NCBI GenBank assembly: GCA_003254905.1 | Contig: QANU01014370.1 | Span: 45,256 to 109,255 of the forward strand | DNA length: 64,000 bases | Direction of reading: 5' to 3' | Source: Nissolia schottii | Lineage: Eukaryota; Streptophyta; Magnoliopsida; Fabales; Fabaceae | In this document: in pieces, positions 1 through 11,155 of the stretch | Position numbering within the stretch: the stretch's first letter is position 1 | Layout: every line of letters begins with the position of its first letter | Made by a program: the position numbers and the translations under genes | The notes under the pieces: generated by a model | Told to the model about the DNA's origin: nothing | The model's database searches: none | What the model saw: the letters and a program-made list of their open reading frames with translations, nothing else

Positions 1-58
1 CCACTTGTTGAATATGCAGAAAGATCCTGTATACACACACATGTATGAAAGGCAATGG

Positions 59-95
<37 letters not shown>

Positions 96-372
96 TTAAA
101 ACATATATTGAAAAAATAAAAACTCATGCTAATTAGTTACCCAATCAAGCCAAGGGGTGGTAGGACTTGTGGTTGTGGCCGTTGAAAATTAAGATTATTT
201 GGCCTTTGTTGGTTATGGGGATGCATTGGTGGTGCACTAACCCTAAGACCACCCTAAATCACAAACATCAATAAATAAAAAGGTGAATAACATCTTATTA
301 AGAGAATTAGGGAAATATGGCAAAAAGTGCAAATTGTAGTTTTTCCTAAATTGTGTTTCAAAATACTCAGGA

Positions 373-415
<43 letters not shown>

Positions 416-1003
416 GTTATAGTTTTTTTTTTCAAGGATATATGTCATTTTCATACTTACCAATGTGTGTGATGGTTGAGTTCTGCCCAGATAATATTCT
501 CTATCATGCTCACATAGGGTCCAGGATGACCCATAATTGCCCTACCAAAAATATTTGATTCATGTAATACATAAGAAATGAACCAATGTGTATATAGTAC
601 ATCCATTTTGATATCGATCTTGCCCTTATACTGTGGTTTCTAGTGACACAATTTCGGTAGAAAATCTACCAAAAACAATGATTTTTCGGCAAATTTCATC
701 ATTTTTTGGTAAAAACTTTTGTCAAAAATAATTATTTTTCTTGTAGTGTCATACCGTATTTTCCTCCTTGTAGCTGACGAAGACAATGGAAGAGAGGTGG
801 AAAACAGGACAAGTTCAACATTATTCAAGCTAAAATTAAGACATAAGGTTCAAGTCAAAAGTTTAAGGTAAATGACAAATTCAACATTATTCAAGCTAAA
901 TTTTTTAAAAGTTATATATTTATTGCAAAATAAAAATATAACCTTCTTAGACAAATATTAAGCAAGGGCATACCTCATGGGAATTATTTCCTCTAGTTGA
1001 CAT
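1..1003 (-). CDS. Copy A of an unrecognised tandem gene family (partial, runs off the left edge)
   Basis: I do not recognise the family. The model is aligned by eye to copy B at 43.7-46.7 kb. Exons on the minus strand: 974-1003 (start ATG at 1001-1003, peptide beginning MSTRGNNSHE), 461-541, 141-253, and an exon entered near position 25 that continues outside the window. All visible donors are GT and acceptors AG, and phases fit (0, 0, 2). The 461-541 exon corresponds to exon 2 of copy B joined directly to the end of exon 3: about 300 coding bases plus the intervening intron are missing, yet the frame stays open. The third exon is Pro/Gln/Asn-rich like its counterpart. It is either a shortened functional paralog or a pseudogene without visible breaks; what lies beyond the left edge decides. 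Confidence 0.45.
62..92. repeat. (ATA)n microsatellite
   Basis: About ten trinucleotide units lie in the intron between two exons of copy A. The equivalent place in copy B has no such expansion. Confidence 0.9.
373..413. repeat. (AT)n microsatellite
   Basis: About 20 uninterrupted AT units in an intron of copy A. The YIYI-rich ORF across it is a translation of the repeat. Confidence 0.95.
640..752. mobile_element. Possible CACTA-type terminal fragment
   Basis: The right end reads TTTTTCTTGTAGTG, the reverse of the CACTACAAGAAAAA end typical of plant CACTA (En/Spm) elements. The stretch lies in the first intron of copy A and has no counterpart in copy B. The left end also contains a TAGTG but does not form a convincing inverted repeat, so it is probably only a fragment. 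Confidence 0.3.
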
Positions 1004-1970
1004 AATGACTACAGGAAACAGTTGAAAGATCCTAAAACATGAATAGAAAATAAAAAATGATGAAATACTTAAAATGTTCAATCCATATTGACATGTATAA
1101 TATATGCTAGAACTAACTAGAATTGTTGATAATATTACAATCATACAAAAATATAAAAAAAAAACTATACAATACACAGGAATGAGATTTAATTAAGGTT
1201 GAATTAGGGGTATGAGTTTGGACACTAATTTGGCCCAAGAAGATAAAATTTTAAAGCTAAAAGACTTCAAAGGTTATTGTTTACATAAGGACTAAATTCA
1301 TGTCATCCAAATAAGAAGTTATCATTTAAATACCAATTTAATGCCATAATTTTCTCACAAATGTTTTATGTACACTCTAAAAAAAGCTACCTCACAGTCA
1401 CCCAAATAGAAAACTCAACATTACAAAACAGAAAAATAAACGAGCAATATTAAACACATGGATACACAGACATGCTAAAATGTTCAGCGACAATATTCGT
1501 TTATATGTTTTGTAGAAATATCAAACTCACGTGTGCATGAGCTCGAAGAAATGCTTGATTACAATGCTTCTTTCTCTATTTTGTAATTTTTGTTTATTTA
1601 TTAGGGAGTTATTAAAAGTCTATTTTTGGATTGAACCGATAGCGAGACTATAATTTTCTGGGTAGAACATTAATGTTTCCAAAGTTTTCCAAGTACCAAA
1701 TTCGACTTAAATACGTAACGAGTATAAAAAGCATACACCTCATAACAAGTAGAGATTTCCTCTACTCGACACAACTAGCTACTCCCAAAGTTTATGTATA
1801 TTCCAAATAATTTAAAAAATGATTTGACAAAAAGTGTCAAACAAAGTCATTGAAAAATAATATATTTGAATTCATACCAAGGACTTGTACTAAAAATAAA
1901 GAGGACCGAAAAAGGAGAGAGTCCACCCAAGTGGTCCACTTACGAGCAAGAAACAATGAAAACAAGATTT
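1004..1970. other. Intergenic, 5' flank of copy A
   Basis: No gene is supported. The part from about 1371 to 1600 contains a TACACTCTAAA end followed by motifs (ACATTACAAAACAG and similar) shared with the inverted-repeat element at 3590-3891, so it is probably a decayed relative. The rest is AT-rich without recognisable features. Confidence 0.5.
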
Positions 1971-3069
1971 TTTCTATTTTCTTAGTAAAATCATGAAAAC
2001 ATGAAACAAAATGAAATAAAGTGATAGCTTTGTAATTAAAATTTAAAAAACAAAAAATAAAAACCAAACAAAATTCACTTCAAGTTGTGTCATCCCAATT
2101 ACTGAAACAACTTTAAAAGAAAAAAAAAAACAAATTCACAGATTAGATGTTAATTAATCCCAATTTAAACTTTAAATCGGATCAAGTTTGGTCCAAAAAT
2201 GACCCAACTCAAAGTGTTTATCCCATTTTGACAATTTTAAAATTGAGTCTAATTGGCCCATTTGATCCAACAAAAGAGACCCACCAAGATAAATTAATCC
2301 TTTGCCATAAGAGTTAATATACGATTTTAAGATCATGTTCGAACCCTTAATGGGTTCAGTGAACCCTATTAAGGATTGCAACCTAGCAGGGGGTTGATTG
2401 GTCATTAAGAAAAGTAAGAGAAGAAAGCATGATTGCAATTGAGTGAGTTGGTGGTTGAAATTAATTTGACAGGTTAAGATTGATAGTATTTACTCCATGT
2501 GAGTTTTGGTGCCTTGTNTTTCTATTTTCTTAGTAAAATCATGAAAACATGAAACAAAATGAAATAAAGTGATAGCTTTGTAATTAAAATTTTAAAAAAC
2601 AAAAAATAAAAACCAAACAAAATTCACTTCAAGTTGTGTCATCCCAATTACTGAAACAACTTTAAAAGAAATAAAAAATACCAAATTCACAGATTAGATG
2701 TTAATTAATCCCAATTTAAACTTTAAATCGGATTAAGTTTGGTCCAAAAATGACCCAACTCAAAGTGTTTATCCCATTTTTACAATTTTAAAATTGAGTC
2801 TAATTGGCCCATTTGATCCAACTAAAGACACTCACCAAGATAAATTAATCCTTTGCCATAAGAGTTAATATACGATTTTAAGATCATGTTCGAACCCTTA
2901 ATGGGTTCAATGAACCCTATTAAGGATTGCAACCTAGGTGGGGGTTGATTGGTCATTAAGAAAAGTAAGAGAAGAAAGCAATGATTGAAATTGAGTGAGT
3001 TGGTGGTTGAAATTAATTTGACAGGTTAAGATTGATAGTATTTACTCCATGTGAGTTTTGGTGCCTTGT
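1971..3069. repeat. Direct duplication of about 0.55 kb, two units separated by N
   Basis: Unit 1 (about 1971-2517) and unit 2 (2519-3069) align along their whole length with an offset of 548, differing at roughly ten to fifteen positions and small indels. Neither unit has coding potential. The single undetermined base at 2518 sits exactly between the units, so the duplication may be genuine or may be two overlapping but non-identical contig ends placed side by side. Confidence 0.9.
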
Positions 3070-5197
3070 TATGGATGGATATATTTTACGACAATCTCTT
3101 ATTTCTTGTGTGTGATTGTTTACTCTTGTTACCTTAGAATTCGCTGTGATCCACTTTCTAGCTGAATTTTTCATGTGCTCACACATACAGTATAGAGGCA
3201 TTCTTTTTATTTAGTCACTTTAGATAAAGTATAGAGTTGTTACTCTAAACAACAATTTGCACTTTAAAGTATATATATATTTTAATCGTTAAAATATAAT
3301 TAATCGTGGTAATAAATGTATATAATTATTTTTTTAAATAATTTTAAAATTAAAAATGAAAACTGTTACTTCTTTTTCATAACTAATCATTACTGTCCAT
3401 ATGTGCACTTTAATCTCTAAATTGCAGTTTGTCCTTTAAGTTGCTATACTTTAAAGATTAAACGTACACATATTTTAACCGTTAAAAAATAATTAATGAT
3501 GATGATAAATAGTTACCCTTGTATATTTGTTAACCCTTGCTCAGCGCCTTGAACTTTATCGATCATTCTTCGTTCAAAAATATTATTTGTACACTCTAAA
3601 GTTGTCACCATGTGTACACCACACAAAAAATAAATATTACAAAACAAAGAAACAAACATAGTCACCAAGCATTTATACATACACAAAAATGCGTGTGTTT
3701 ATTATTGCTCGTATATGTATTTGATAATGTTTGTTTCAACCTTTTGTGCGTGTACAAGCATACATGTGTTTAAATTTGCTTGTTTATGTGTTTGATAATG
3801 TTTGTTTCTCTGTTTTGTAATATTTATTTCTCTGCTTTGTAATGTTTATTTCTCTGTATGGTGTACAAAGGTTGTCAATTTTTAGAGTGTAAAAGGAATT
3901 GTTATTTGTTTTTAGTACATTACAAGCTTAAAGTGAAAAAACGTGATTTTACCCTAGACATAGAATATCGCATTGGTTTCTGTTAGAGGTATGCTCTAGT
4001 AATGGTGTTCATGCCAAAAACAGGATAGGAGAATAGAGACACTGAAACATAAAATTTTTATATTTTTTGTACTTTACTAAAGTTGAGATTGAAGGGATAG
4101 AAAATTTTTGTTTGAGGGAATATCAGATTGGAGCCTAGAGGGACAAAAATGTTCTATGTCTCTATTCATGTGTCTATGTCATTTTGTTATGTCATTGATA
4201 CCAAACATAGCCTTAGTATTGAGGTGTGCAAAGGTTTAAGTGTGACATCTATGTAATAAAATAAAAAATAATTATGAAAAAAAAAAGTAGTTAAAGAAAA
4301 AAAAAAAAAAAACAATTAAAAGTAAGGTATAATTTGGGGAATTTTGAAGTACGAAAAGAGGGAATAAAGAGAATTGTTTGTGCATCGTTTGGATTTGCAG
4401 AATGCTCTCGTAATTATGAAACTGGTCTCACCAAAATTACAATTATGAGTACAGGTCCTTTGTGAACTCCTTTTTCAATATATTTATATTTATCTTCTCA
4501 CCATTATTTAAAAGAAAGTATCATATTCACATAAGATAATTATGTAAATAAATAATGAGATCATGAACATAATCTTTTCATTTTAAAAAGAAGATAATCT
4601 TAATCTTTGTAGTAACACAAGACGGATCTTAAGACAACGTTTGTTTATTGAGATAAGAGAGAAATAATGAAACATGAGAACAAAAATCATGGTTATTTAC
4701 TTAATTTGTGTTTGAGGACAAAAAATTTGTGTATTCTATACCTCTATTTTGTTGAAACACAGGGACAAGACAAGGAGACACAACTTTCAGATTAGAATAA
4801 TATGTTTTTTAATTTTTTATTAAATTAATGTAATGAAAATATTTTAAGTAATTTGAAATGTATTTTCTATCTTGTCTCTATTAAACTAAACAAGATATAT
4901 ATACAAAAAAGTGTGTCTTTACATTGTCACCAAACGCAGCGTAAAACTCTGTACTTCACCCTCTTGTGCACATTTCTAAAGACAAATTAATATAAGCAAC
5001 AAAAGCAAAAAATACTTAAATCTTTATTAACGGTCGAAACAAAATGACATTTTGTTCCATAACTATGGCACTAGGAAGAAACGTATCATCTTCTTCACAT
5101 TTGGTGCCATGAATAACAAAAATGAAAAAGAAAAAATTACAACAACAAACAAAAAATACATATATATAATTCAAGTGGTAGTGTTTCTTTGAATGGA
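3070..5197. other. Intergenic, repeat-rich, no gene
   Basis: AT-rich DNA between the duplication and the LEA-like gene. It holds the inverted-repeat element at 3590-3891 and, at about 3990-4215 and 4640-4945, two stretches with phrases such as gtgtctatgtcattttg and accaaac, which look like the ends of small nonautonomous transposons in opposite orientation. No ORF is credible. Confidence 0.5.
3590..3891. mobile_element. MITE-like inverted-repeat element
   Basis: The left end begins TACACTCTAAAGTTGTCACC and the reverse complement of the right end begins TACACTCTAAAAATTGACAA. The similarity continues inward through GTACACCA and ATTACAAAAC motifs, giving arms of roughly 70-100 bp. The AAACAGAGAAA-type motif is repeated several times in the right arm. 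No clear target-site duplication is visible. Confidence 0.6.
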
Positions 5198-6817
5198 TCA
5201 GTAGCCTTCCTTTTTGTTCATGTTCTTCCTAATTGTCTCTGCATTTTCCTTGACATACTCAGCTGACTCCTGAGCCTTTCCCAGCACAGTGTCTGCTGCC
5301 TTGTTGGCAGTGTTCTTAGCAGAATCCCATGTCTCTTGCATTGTCTGCTTTGCTTTCTCAGCAATGTTCTGTGAGGCTGCCCTGTTGGCTGTGTCCTTAG
5401 CCGAATCCCACGTCTCTTGCACTGATTGCTTTGCTTTCTCAGAAATGTCTTGTGCTCTATTTGATACATGATTGGCAGTGTCTCTTGTCCTGTTAGCCAC
5501 CTGCTTCAATAATAAAAACATCACATTACAACTTTAATTTAAGACAAAATCTTCAATTTGGTCCCTCAACAAAACATCAAGGGACAAAGTAGCCTCTTAT
5601 GACACAAAAATCCGCTCAAACTCCCTCAGAATTCAAAATTAAGCGATGTTTTAGTCTTAAAGATAGTGTTTGATTCTTATCCTGAGACAAAAAGGACGAA
5701 GGCAAGAGAGATAGAAGAGATTCGTCTCCTGCCTCACGGGAACCAAACGCTACCTAAATGTGTCAAATTTAGACAATCTAATTTTATACTCTTAGGAATA
5801 AAATTAAGTATATTATTTGGTGCGTTTTAGATATCAAAGTGTCTCACATTTTAAATGCTGAGTGCTTAAGCAATATCTAAAATATTTACTCGATTAAAAA
5901 ATAAATATACATGCCACGTCATTTTAACAAATAAGTTTTAGAGAAAAATTGTAACTTTCTTGCATTTTTCATCGTAAAATAAATGTGATAAAATAACTAA
6001 CACATATATATGTAAGACATTTGTAGAGTGACCGGTTACATTACATGTTCTGTTGTGGAGTAAGCCTTGTCTTGCACTGAATCACTTGTGATGCTGTTAT
6101 TCACTGTTTCACTTGCTCCTTGCTGGACACCATCAGTGGTCACCGAACCTTCCTGCTGATTAGGCGATCTTGGTACCTAAATTAAGGTTGTTAAAGTTAA
6201 GATTTTATGTAAGATTGGAAGAGCAAAATAAAACGTAAAACGTAAAATTGTAACATAATTTAAATTGTAAGATCTTAGATCGTAACATGTTATCAATCAC
6301 CAATTAGGATTTTTCTTTTCTTTCTCTTTTTTTTCACATTGCATTGTCTTCTAAAGGAAGAAATTGACAAGTATATTAATTAGGACCCTCTATGAGGCCT
6401 TACTTTAAATAGTAACGAATCTTCGTAAGTGAAAATTTAACATAACTTACTCATGTTTTGATTTTCATCCCTAATCAAATTTTCTTGTAGGATGAATATT
6501 TGGATCCATATATCTTTTTTTATTATCAATTTTAAAAATTAAAACTAATGAAATCATGTGAAACTTTCACACCAGAAAATCCAGTCCCTACTTCAAATAT
6601 TTTTGTACGCCTTTCTCTTCACATGGCAGAATTATACAAAAGGAAAATGAAAATATTCACTTTGTATAAAATCATGAGATAATATATAATTTACTTGGAT
6701 GGGCCTAGGGGTAGCAGCAGCAAAGACCCTAGGATTCCAAGCACGAGCCTTAGCAATTGTTGCTCCAGCAGAGCCAAACTTTGGGAGGGAGGTGATTAAG
6801 GCTGTGAAGCTTGCCAT
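5198..6817 (-). CDS. Late embryogenesis abundant (LEA_4-type) protein, probably organelle-targeted
   Basis: Three exons with phase-0 introns: 6695-6817, 6045-6176 and 5198-5500, giving 185 residues. Residues 1-41 are rich in Ala, Arg, Lys, Ser and Thr and low in acids (MASFTALITS..., then AKARAWNPR), typical of a mitochondrial or plastid presequence. Residues 42-85 are polar and low in complexity. Residues 86-185 are charged and Ala-rich: EKAKQSVQETWDSAKDTAN and EKAKQTMQETWDSAKNTAN are near-identical tandem units, followed by a similar amphipathic segment ending EGY. This fits group 3 LEA proteins, which are disordered in solution, turn helical on drying and protect membranes and enzymes. Arabidopsis has similar small LEA_4 proteins, but I name no ortholog. 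Exon 2 is the least certain part. Confidence 0.8.
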
Positions 6818-6924
6818 TGTAATTGTTCTCTCTTATTTTAGTTTCTTCTGTTCTTTGTATGGTGAATTCAGTTCTATGCAATTTTTCTTGTTGCCTTGTT
6901 CATCGTTGTGTAATAATGAACATG

Positions 6925-6932
6925 TATATAAA
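6925..6932 (-). promoter_or_regulatory. Candidate TATA box of the LEA-like gene
   Basis: TTTATATA on the minus strand lies about 110 bp upstream of the start codon at 6815-6817, a plausible distance for a short leader. The support is position and sequence only. Confidence 0.4.
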
Positions 6933-7015
6933 GGGTTCCTATGCGGTTTGATCGCGGGTCAAGAGTAATTCACGCTCAATGGTGGTATAAGATAAAAAGA
7001 AATTGTGCTCAACTC

Positions 7016-10000
7016 AATGAGGACCCAGTATTATAGGACAGTTAATTATAGAGTTATGTTGTAAGGATATAGTGCTACAGTCTAGTGGTAAACCTTCTTT
7101 CCCGTTTTGGGAAAAAGACGTAAAATTAAATTCAACGAGTGTTAATATCTCTTTTTTAATTATTATTATTATTAGTAGTAGTAGTGTTACATGTACACCA
7201 TATTTTCATCTATCATACATCCACTTCATATTAAATATGTTTGGGCTCATTACGAATACTCATTTACGCATAAATTCCCACTTTACACACGATTTACGTT
7301 TCTCAGTTTTCATTCGCGTGCACAAACTTTATAAACATATGTATATAAACATTATGTAGTAAAATGCACAAACATTACTCGCTTATGCGCACAAACCTTT
7401 ACATGACCATACATTCCAAAATGCATTAGACTCTTTGATGCACAAACTTTATAAGCAACTGTGCACAAATTTTATGTAGTAGAATGCGCAAATATTACAC
7501 ACTTATGTTCACAAGTATAATATTTCACAAATAATTATCCACTCAAGTATAAGTAACAAGTAAATCACCATTGTTAAAAGTAGACATCATCCATTTTAAA
7601 AGAAAATCAACATTTTATCATCTTAATTTCATTTTAATCAACTTTCATAAGATAGGAGGATGATGATGAGGATGCCGATGGTGAGAGGATGAAGAGGATG
7701 GCTATGATGGAAAACAATGAGGGAACGACTTCGAGATTGGGCGCACATTATTTATGATTTTGAAAACTATACACGTATCTTGATTATTAATTACAAATAA
7801 TTAAACGGTATATGTATGAGTAAATGCAAATTAGGTGTACATAAAACATTTTTGTATTATTATTATTATTTCCTGAATGGTGTCATGATTGGGAATGGAA
7901 ACTATATAATGATTGGTTAAGTACACACATAAGTTTGGACACACCAAAATGATAGCTTTCGAGATGATTCCATACACTTGGACTAACTGACAGGTATAGC
8001 CAATTAGTTGACAGTTAGCTTACGTCACCATCTAAACTTGTGTCATCATAAGAAATATTTGAAAAGTAACATTGTGTCATAATTAAGAAAAAGTTCTAGA
8101 ATATAGTTGAAATGAGAAATCACTCTCACGCTATGTATTTCTCTCAATTCTTGTTTTCAACACTCAACACTCACGGGCCTTCACTCAAATCTTCTTTGAA
8201 TGATGACGATTAGTTACGAAACCGTCTTGTAAATGATCATTACTCTCCTCGTTCGACGCTCGGTCATCGGCGTACGCTCCGTTGATTCGGTTAGTCGGCC
8301 CGTGGCCTTGCTTCTTTTGCAACTTGCTCGAGATATTGCTCGTTGTTTGCGTGATGGTAGCCATTTCAGGGCAGTCTAGTTGCGAGCTAGGTTTTGTTCT
8401 AGCTTCATTTAGTGTTTGCTTCAAGGTGTATTATAGAAGGATGGATAATGTTATATTTCTTGTTACTCTTTGGTAGGTTTGGAGGTTGGCGATGAGTAAT
8501 GATGTCTAGCTGATTTTTTTTTTTTTTCTTCTCAACAAAGTGTCAGGAAATTTAGAGGCAGAAATTGTAGTCATTCGTCACGGTTGGCGTGAGACTTAGG
8601 GTACCGTCGCGTTGTGTGCCAAAGTGATTATTTGGACTAATACGATGACATAATTAATTTTTCAAAGACTTAAATGATAGATTACTCTCTTCTTTTTATT
8701 ATTTGTTCACTTAAATCTATGGCTGAAACACTTATCTCAAATGTCTTTGAAGAGGGTAGAGTTAGAGAATAACAACTTTTGTTAGTTAGTTAAATCATTG
8801 GTTAGTTTCTTAAGAAGTTTTTCCTTTTAAGTCTCAGGGTATCTGAGTCAATAAATACCTTTCAAGGTATTGTGTAATGCAACTCACTTAAGAAAAACAC
8901 ATTCAGCTTTGCTCCTCCATTCTCTATATCTCTCGGGGCTCTTGAGCTCAGTACCTCATAGTCTTTTCATCGGATTAACATTCAGTTAGATACTACCATA
9001 CATTATATTCTAGTCCACTACTAAACCAACCCACCCTTTGCAAAGATCAAAATTTTAAACAAATGTAGTTTCTTCACCGGATAAATGAATTGAAGTATTC
9101 AAAAAATTAGTTCATATATACAATTTTTTGTTACATCATACACTTAGTCACTGGAAAATTCTTGCCGTATAAGCTAGAAAAATGGCAAGAGATTCAACTT
9201 TTGTGCCATTAGGTACTGTAAGAAACATTCAACTAGAGAAATTATTGGATTGTCATAACACTTGTATTCCCTCCAAGAATAAAGTGACATTTTAATCACA
9301 AAATCCTCACTCTCTTACATTTTAATCTAAATCGTTACTCTATCGTTGAGTAGAGCACAATTTAACTCTACTACTTCATGAACGCCCAATAATTTATCTA
9401 CCAATTCTCACTACTATAAAAACATTCACAAAAAAAAAAAAAAGATCAAGGGCTTTTTGTGCGTATATGCATTTACATTTAATGGCGAGCTTGGTTAAAA
9501 ATCACAAACAAGAACTCAAGGTATTGATTGACATTCAAATGTGACATGGGTTTGCAGAAGCATTTCTTAAAATTGTTTACTTGTGAGATGTTGTGGCATT
9601 TTTTTTCCCACTAAGAAGTATCTAATATAGAAGCAAAAGAAGGGGCAGTAACATTCCTATTATCATGGAAAGCAAAAAGGGTTAGAGTATATGGGAAACA
9701 GGCTTAAAATTACAAGCAGATGACGCCCATTTTAGAAGCATTATGAGCTGCAAAACTAACGTATGCTGGAATTTTCTTCAAAGACCAATTGGTAAAACAA
9801 GACAGCATTTTATTCAATTGTCACAGGGCCAAAAGGTACACTACCATTTTATTCAGCCTTCAATCTAACAGTAACATGTCAGGTAAAAAAAAAGTGAGTT
9901 CAAGTGTGTAACTACAAACTGGAAACAAAGCAGATACAAATTAGTGAAATAAAATAAAATAGAAGCCAACAACTCTCATGGGAGGATGAAATAAATCCAG

Positions 10001-10027
10001 GCCATGCCAATCACAAGTTCAGGACGT
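7016..10027. other. Intergenic between LEA-like and RGP genes
   Basis: No host gene is supported. Around 7320-7398 and 7441-7515 a roughly 76 bp motif (gcacaaactttataa ... atgtagta) occurs twice as an imperfect direct repeat. At 8.1-9.0 kb there are retroelement-like remains, described separately. The remainder is AT-rich and featureless. Confidence 0.5.
8100..8985. mobile_element. Degraded retroelement remains (possible LTR and gag-like piece)
   Basis: At 8750-8985 the plus strand reads like the downstream half of a plant Ty1-copia LTR: repeated gttagttag, a TATA-like caataaatacc, then a CT-rich stretch (ctctatatctctc). At 8185-8424 the minus strand has a short polar ORF starting MKQTLNEAR that could be a gag relic. 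No reverse transcriptase, primer-binding site or matching second LTR is visible, so this is a remnant at best. Confidence 0.3.
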
Positions 10028-11071
10028 TCATCTGGATGCAACCGACTTCCAGAGCTTGACCCACGCCTCCATGGCTTCGGCAGCACGAGTAAACATCGGA
10101 TCAACCTTCCCAAGCTGCTCTTTCACTGTTTTGGCTATCTCAACGACACAGTCCTCAGCCGTAGTTGCCGATTGTGGCAACCTCACCGACTGGAAGAAAG
10201 GAACAACTTCCTCCATCAGTTTCACCCCTTCCCATTCTTTCTTCAAGCTCTCCACAGCGTTCCCTCTTTCGTTTCTCCAAACATAGGGCAAACCACTTTT
10301 CACGCCAAGGCCAAGGTGATCACATATAACTTTCACGCACATTCCACACCATATGTCTTCCACAGTTTCCCACCTAAACTTTCCTTCACCTGACAGCCTC
10401 AAAGCCGGGACCAATGCCGGGCCAATTGCTTCTCGATTGAAGGCAATGTTGATCCCGCTAACTGGCAGCATGGTTCTTGCGGGAACAGTCAGAACAGCAT
10501 CCACATATCGCAAATTCCTCTGTCCTGGTTTAAGAGCTTGTGTCGGTGCATCAAGGTCTGCCAGATTGAGCCATAACCCGCATGAAAGAGCACAATCAAC
10601 CCCGCTTCGCAGGCTAAATGGGTACCCACGAACAAAATCTGCACCCTTCCGGAATGGATCATAGAGTGTATTAAAGAAGAAAGGGGTAGCAGGAGTCTTC
10701 AGGTTCACAATATGCTGAGCCACAGGATCCACCAAATTTCCCGCATTGTCTTTTGCTGGAACACAATCATCATCCACACAGACAACATACTTCTTCCGAG
10801 AAATTAGAAAGCCAAAATATCTACATGAGTACCCAGAGAAGAGAACAGAAGTGGAAGAACCCACCGCACGCTCGATATCAGCCTTTGAATAGACATCCGC
10901 GCTGAAACCTTGAGGAATTTGGAGTTCCTCCTTGAGTTCAGGATCTTTAATTATTATCAGGTGGAAACGGGAGAAAATTGGCTTCCATTCATTCATAAAA
11001 GATGAAAGGTCCGAGCGCAGTGCGCCAATCACAATGTCCACCTCATTATCGTTGATAATTGCTTGAGACAT
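10028..11071 (-). CDS. RGP5: Reversibly glycosylated polypeptide, class 2 (UDP-arabinopyranose mutase family, RGP5-like)
   Basis: Single-exon CDS of 347 residues, the usual length for this family. RGP/UAM proteins are cytosolic and Golgi-associated; the active members interconvert UDP-arabinopyranose and UDP-arabinofuranose for cell-wall polymers. The acidic metal/UDP-binding motif is DDDCVPAKD at residues 100-108. In FVRGYPFSLRSG (147-158), R148 and R155 have the spacing of the two arginines reported as critical in rice UAM1 (R158 and R165). The divergent N-terminus (MSQAIINDNEVDIVIGALRS) and overall wording resemble RGP5 rather than RGP1-3. In Arabidopsis, RGP4/RGP5-type paralogs were reported to lack mutase activity, so the enzyme activity is uncertain. 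The start lies only 84 nt downstream of the stop codon of the F-box-like ORF on the same strand. Confidence 0.93.
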   Translation of the reverse strand: MSQAIINDNEVDIVIGALRSDLSSFMNEWKPIFSRFHLIIIKDPELKEELQIPQGFSADVYSKADIERAVGSSTSVLFSGYSCRYFGFLISRKKYVVCVDDDCVPAKDNAGNLVDPVAQHIVNLKTPATPFFFNTLYDPFRKGADFVRGYPFSLRSGVDCALSCGLWLNLADLDAPTQALKPGQRNLRYVDAVLTVPARTMLPVSGINIAFNREAIGPALVPALRLSGEGKFRWETVEDIWCGMCVKVICDHLGLGVKSGLPYVWRNERGNAVESLKKEWEGVKLMEEVVPFFQSVRLPQSATTAEDCVVEIAKTVKEQLGKVDPMFTRAAEAMEAWVKLWKSVASR

Positions 11072-11155
11072 CTTTTGAACTCTTGTTTGTCCTTCTTAAC
11101 CCTGATGAGTCAAATTCGAAATGCACTCGAGTGTTGACAAAAGTTTAATCTTATC

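Noticed and set aside
3590..3891. CRISPR-like array because of repeated short motifs
   Set aside because: The repeats are irregular, inverted and lie in plant nuclear DNA; they fit a MITE.
7072..7359. ORF of 95 codons
   Set aside because: Low-complexity A/T-rich translation with Ile/Ser runs and no homology or splice context.
10004..10664. Plus-strand ORFs of 76-129 codons opposite the RGP gene
   Set aside because: They are antisense shadows of a conserved coding exon; their sequences show no family resemblance.
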